From contig JAWXTP010000133.1 of the NCBI GenBank assembly GCA_044433415.1, positions 1 through 7,914 of the forward strand: a stretch of 7,914 bases of DNA. Reading direction: 5' to 3'. The notes below the pieces were generated by a model. That model saw only the letters and a list, made by a program, of their open reading frames with translations, ran no database searches and was not told where the DNA came from. The stretch comes from JAWXTP01 sp044433415. GTDB taxonomy: Bacteria > Bacteroidota > Bacteroidia > Bacteroidales > Rikenellaceae. The position numbers and the translations under genes were made by a program. Below are positions 4,772 through 7,914 of this stretch, piece after piece (position 1 is the stretch's first letter; each line of letters opens with the position of its first letter).

Positions 4772-7378
4772 ATGAACATTAACACACTAACAATTAAAGC
4801 ACAAGAGGCATTGCAAAGTGCAGTGACTCTAGCACGTAATGCAGGCAATCAAAGTGTAGAACCCTTACATCTATTATGGACACTTATTTCTGCCGATGAT
4901 TCTATCTCAGCATTTCTACTTTCTCGTGTGGGAGTTAGCATAGCACAATTACGCACAGAAGTTCAAACAGCCCTTTCGTCATTACCGACGGTAAGCGGTT
5001 CTTCTACGGAGCAATATTTCTCGACAGATACTTCAAAAGTCATACAACGCGCGCAGGGTATGACTAAAACTTTCGCTGATAAATTTGTATCTCTAGAGCA
5101 CATCCTCCTAGGTTTAGTAGAGGAGCGCGGAGAGGCTTCTGTTATCCTAAAACGTAATGGAGCTACCGCACGTGAACTTACAGAAGCTATAAAAGGTTTC
5201 CGCAAGGGAGCTACTGTAGACTCTCAGACCTCTGAAAAGGAATATGATGCCTTAGGTAAGTATGCAATAAATCTTAATGAGCAAGCGCGTAGTGGTAAGT
5301 TAGACCCTGTGATAGGTCGTGATGAGGAGATACGTCGTGTGCTACAGATTCTGTCACGTCGTACCAAGAACAACCCTATCTTAGTTGGTGAGGCAGGAGT
5401 TGGAAAGACAGCTATTGCCGAAGGTTTAGCACATAGGATAATAAACAATGATGTCCCTGAGAACCTAAAAAGTAAGCTGCTTTACTCTCTAGATATGGGA
5501 GCTCTTATTGCAGGTGCTAAATATAAAGGTGAATTTGAGGAAAGACTTAAAGGTGTTGTCGCTGAGGTTATAGCTTCCGATGGAGAGATATTATTGTTTA
5601 TTGATGAGATACACACTCTTGTTGGGGCAGGAAAAAGCGATGGCGCAATGGATGCCGCTAATATACTAAAGCCAGCACTAGCACGTGGTGAACTTAGAAC
5701 CATAGGAGCTACTACTCTTGACGAGTTCCAGAAATATTTTGAGCAAGATAAAGCCTTAGAGCGTCGTTTCCAGAAGGTTATGGTCGCGGAGCCAACTGTT
5801 GAGGATGCTATCTCTATACTTAGGGGTCTGAAAGAACGTTATGAGACTCACCACAAGGTACGTATCAAGGATGAAGCTATCATAGCGGCTGTAGAGCTAT
5901 CAACACGTTATATCACCTCACGTCACCTTCCCGATAAGGCTATAGACCTTATTGATGAATCTGCTGCACGACTTCGCCTAGAGATGAATTCCGTACCTGA
6001 GGAGATAGACACCCTAGAGCGTAAGATACGTAAGATGGAGATAGAGCGTGAAGCTATTAAACGTGAGGGCGACAAATCTCGTATAGACTCCCTATCTCGT
6101 GAAATTGAGGAACTAAAAGCTCAACAAAGTTCCATGCGTGCTAAGTGGCAAGGTGAGCGCGACTTGATAGCCAAAATTCAGCAAACTAAGGAACATATCG
6201 AGAATCTAAAACTGGAAGCTAAGCAAGCAGAACGCGATGGAGACTATGGCAAGGCAGCCGAAATTCAATATGGACGTATCGTTGAATCGGAGAATAGTGT
6301 TAAGCAGCTACTGTCAGAGCTAGAGCGCCTTTCAGCAAATGGCATGATGATAAAAGAAGAGGTAGATTCTCAGGATGTCGCTGAGGTGGTATCACGATGG
6401 ACAGGTATCCCTGTTAGTAGGATGTTATCTTCTGAGCGTGCTAAGTTGTTGAATATGGAATCGGAGTTGCACAAACGTGTTATAGGTCAACATAGTGCTA
6501 TAGAGGCTATTTCTGATGCCGTTAGACGTTCACGTGCAGGACTTAGCGACCCACGTCGACCAATAGGTTCTTTTATTTTCTTAGGTTCTACAGGAGTTGG
6601 TAAGACGGAGCTTGCTAAGGCCCTAGCGGAGTTTCTGTTTAATGATGATTCTATGATGACACGTATAGATATGAGTGAATACCAGGAGAAGCATGCGGTT
6701 TCTCGTTTAGTGGGAGCGCCTCCAGGGTATGTAGGCTATGATGAGGGAGGTCAACTTACCGAAGCTGTAAGGCGTAAACCTTATTCTGTGGTGTTGCTAG
6801 ATGAAATTGAGAAGGCGCACCCCGACACTTTTAATATATTGTTACAAATTCTTGATGATGGTCGCCTAACAGATAACAAGGGTAGAGTAGTAGACTTCCG
6901 TAACACTATAATTATTATGACCTCTAACATGGGTTCTTCAATAATACAGTCTCAGCTAGGTGGTTTCAGTGGTGATACCGAAGGTGTAGATATGGAGTTA
7001 TTAGAAGGTACGAGACGTATGGTTGTTGAGGAGTTGAAGCAGCACTTAAAGCCTGAATTTCTGAATCGTATAGACGAAATCGTTATGTTCGAGCCACTTA
7101 CTAAGGCTAATATTTCGGAGATTGTAAATATTCAGCTTACTATAGTTAAGAGTATGTTATCTCAGAGCGGTATAGAGCTACAGTATGATAATGATGTCAT
7201 AGAATGGATATCTACAGAGGGTTATGACCCACTTTATGGAGCGCGACCTGTCAAGCGCACGATTCAAAGGGAGGTTCTCAATGATTTATCTAAGCGCATC
7301 CTTGGTGGCAGTGTAGATAAGGACAAGCCTATAAGAATCAGTGTAGGTAATAACGTATTAACTTTTGTTAATAGTTAG
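4772..7378 (+). CDS. clpB: ClpB ATP-dependent disaggregase (Hsp100)
   Basis: This 868-residue cytoplasmic hexameric AAA+ chaperone pulls polypeptides out of aggregates together with DnaK/DnaJ/GrpE. Domains in order: Clp N-terminal repeats at about 1-145; AAA1 with Walker A GEAGVGKT at 206-213, pore loop GAKYKGEFE (Y251), Walker B LLFIDE (D278, E279) and arginine fingers RR 331-332; a coiled-coil middle domain at about 400-525, rich in Glu, Lys and Arg; and AAA2 with Walker A GSTGVGKT at 605-612, pore loop GYVGYDEGG (Y653), Walker B VVLLDE (D677, E678) and the ClpB D2-small domain to the end. Length and middle domain are those of ClpB rather than ClpA or ClpC, and I see no IGF/IGL ClpP-docking loop. 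The ATG follows an A-rich leader. Both ATPase sites look intact. It appears to be a single-gene unit, with a terminator on each side and direct repeats flanking it. Both ClpB and lemA end in TAG, so TAG is a true stop in this genome. Confidence 0.98.
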   Translation: MNINTLTIKAQEALQSAVTLARNAGNQSVEPLHLLWTLISADDSISAFLLSRVGVSIAQLRTEVQTALSSLPTVSGSSTEQYFSTDTSKVIQRAQGMTKTFADKFVSLEHILLGLVEERGEASVILKRNGATARELTEAIKGFRKGATVDSQTSEKEYDALGKYAINLNEQARSGKLDPVIGRDEEIRRVLQILSRRTKNNPILVGEAGVGKTAIAEGLAHRIINNDVPENLKSKLLYSLDMGALIAGAKYKGEFEERLKGVVAEVIASDGEILLFIDEIHTLVGAGKSDGAMDAANILKPALARGELRTIGATTLDEFQKYFEQDKALERRFQKVMVAEPTVEDAISILRGLKERYETHHKVRIKDEAIIAAVELSTRYITSRHLPDKAIDLIDESAARLRLEMNSVPEEIDTLERKIRKMEIEREAIKREGDKSRIDSLSREIEELKAQQSSMRAKWQGERDLIAKIQQTKEHIENLKLEAKQAERDGDYGKAAEIQYGRIVESENSVKQLLSELERLSANGMMIKEEVDSQDVAEVVSRWTGIPVSRMLSSERAKLLNMESELHKRVIGQHSAIEAISDAVRRSRAGLSDPRRPIGSFIFLGSTGVGKTELAKALAEFLFNDDSMMTRIDMSEYQEKHAVSRLVGAPPGYVGYDEGGQLTEAVRRKPYSVVLLDEIEKAHPDTFNILLQILDDGRLTDNKGRVVDFRNTIIIMTSNMGSSIIQSQLGGFSGDTEGVDMELLEGTRRMVVEELKQHLKPEFLNRIDEIVMFEPLTKANISEIVNIQLTIVKSMLSQSGIELQYDNDVIEWISTEGYDPLYGARPVKRTIQREVLNDLSKRILGGSVDKDKPIRISVGNNVLTFVNS

Positions 7379-7403
7379 TCAGTAAGTTGTTAAGGAGAAT
7401 TTT

Positions 7404-7450
7404 AAAAGATGATTTTTTAGAAAGATGATTTTAAAAAGATAATTTTTTAG
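7404..7450. repeat. Three imperfect AAAGATGATTTTTTAG repeats
   Basis: Just after clpB, related units occur at 7404-7420, 7421-7432 (shortened) and 7433-7450 (GATAATT variant), all of the type AAAGATGATTTT(TTAG). They look like slippage products in AT-rich DNA. No function is suggested. Confidence 0.55.
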
Positions 7451-7480
7451 TAGTTCCCTTAAATAAGATAGTAATAAGTT

Positions 7481-7530
7481 GGAGATTCTGCTCAGTCATA
7501 AACAATGACTGAGCAGAATCTCCGCTTTTA
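7481..7530. terminator. Terminator after clpB, perfect 19-bp stem
   Basis: The arms at 7481-7499 and 7505-7523 are perfectly complementary over 19 bp, with the 5-base loop AAACA. The 3' side continues GCTTTTATT, and upstream TAATAAG partly pairs with it. The stem is unusually long and perfect for a simple terminator. It sits about 100 bases after the clpB stop and could also stop transcripts arriving from the right. Confidence 0.8.
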
Positions 7531-7545
7531 TTATAAAGTATTCTC

Positions 7546-7588
7546 ATTCAGTCGCTTGTCGTGACCCATTCGTCTCATTTGTCCCAAT
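7546..7588. repeat. Partial leader and degenerate array of the composite repeat
   Basis: The leader ATTCAGTCGCTTGTCG occurs here at 7546-7561, 43 bases before the second full copy. It is followed by GTGACCCA, as in the array after lemA, and then by two degenerate 9-base units (TTCGTCTCA, TTTGTCCCA). This piece joins the GACCCA and GTCCCA forms of the repeat in one place, so it looks like an intermediate between them. Confidence 0.75.
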
Positions 7589-7740
7589 ATTCAGTCGCTT
7601 GTCGCGTCCCACTTGTCCCATCTGTCCCTTTTGTCCCTCCAACAATCACGTCATTGCGGGCTTGATCCGCAACCTCATTCCATCAATCTTTCCACGCTTG
7701 TCGCCCTACAAGCTACAAGCTACAAGCTACAAGCTACCCC
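7589..7740. repeat. Composite intergenic repeat, copy 2 (3 x 9-nt array)
   Basis: This is the same element as at 4471-4654, in the same orientation. After the leader it has three 9-base units (7611-7637), then the REP-like hairpin (TTGCGG 7654-7659, CCGCAA 7667-7672), the GCTTGT/ACAAGC hairpin (7696-7701, 7708-7713) and four TACAAGC units (7707-7734). It lacks five 9-base units and gains two 7-base units relative to copy 1; the 103 bases 7620-7722 are otherwise identical. A + frame across it could be read as an 87-residue protein, but this is translated repeat with no family resemblance. Confidence 0.9.
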
Positions 7741-7914
7741 AAACCTACTTCTTGACGATATTTTTATTTTTTATTTTAAATTTAAGGATTAGAAACTTCA
7801 AGAGTACTTTAAATAATTTATGGCATCACTCTATCTACATGACAAAAAATCAAACACATTAAACTTATATTTTGATTCATAGCCACTTACAAGTATGTGT
7901 ATTATGACTTCTAG
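7741..7914. other. Non-coding end of window, nothing recognised
   Basis: This AT-rich stretch has no convincing gene, terminator or repeat. One minus-strand frame is open from the right edge for 27 codons before a TAG at 7831-7833; without more sequence it cannot be told from chance. Confidence 0.5.

Noticed and set aside
7599..7862. An 87-codon + frame over the second composite repeat
   Set aside because: The sequence is translated array and REP-like hairpin (VIAGLIRNLIP is a typical translation of this palindrome), with no gene-like features.
7831..7914. C-terminus of a minus-strand gene entering from the right edge
   Set aside because: Only 27 open codons, no recognisable sequence; chance cannot be excluded.

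Overview
This 7.9 kb window looks like chromosomal DNA of a low-GC member of the Bacteroidota, probably Bacteroidales. The reasons are A-rich leaders with no Shine-Dalgarno sequence, a LemA made as a lipoprotein with an MPSC lipobox, a lemA-TPM-TPM gene order, and a possible TAnnTTTG promoter box. The assignment is inferred from style and family resemblance, not from a search. All genes lie on the + strand.

Layout. Bases 1-410 are a non-coding, T-rich leader with T-tracts in helical phase. Bases 411-2327 are a three-gene operon: lemA, a small cytoplasmic TPM-domain protein, and an exported, membrane-anchored TPM-domain protein with a Gly-rich tail. The lemA to TPM spacer carries a tandem array of GACCCAG motifs. 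Bases 2386-4381 are a two-gene Septu-type anti-phage module. The ATPase gene ptuA is intact. The HNH nuclease gene ptuB keeps the family sequence end to end but is broken by two in-frame stops, TAA at codon 8 and TAG at codon 106. A strong terminator follows directly. Bases 4382-4771 hold that terminator, a composite repeat (9-nt array, REP-like hairpin, 7-nt array) and an 11-bp inverted repeat before clpB. Bases 4772-7378 encode a full-length ClpB disaggregase. Bases 7379-7914 are non-coding: a small A/T-rich tandem repeat, a terminator with a perfect 19-bp stem, a second copy of the composite repeat, and about 170 bases in which I see nothing.

How it fits together. The LemA/TPM operon (envelope) and clpB (protein quality control) look like ordinary chromosomal genes. 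The Septu module sits between them, is visibly more AT-rich, and looks like an acquired defence cassette that is now decaying or silenced. The most notable items are (1) the doubly interrupted ptuB next to an intact ptuA, and (2) a family of intergenic repeats at three places sharing a GCTTGTCG leader. Copies of this family differ by whole numbers of 9-nt or 7-nt units, and two copies flank clpB in direct orientation.
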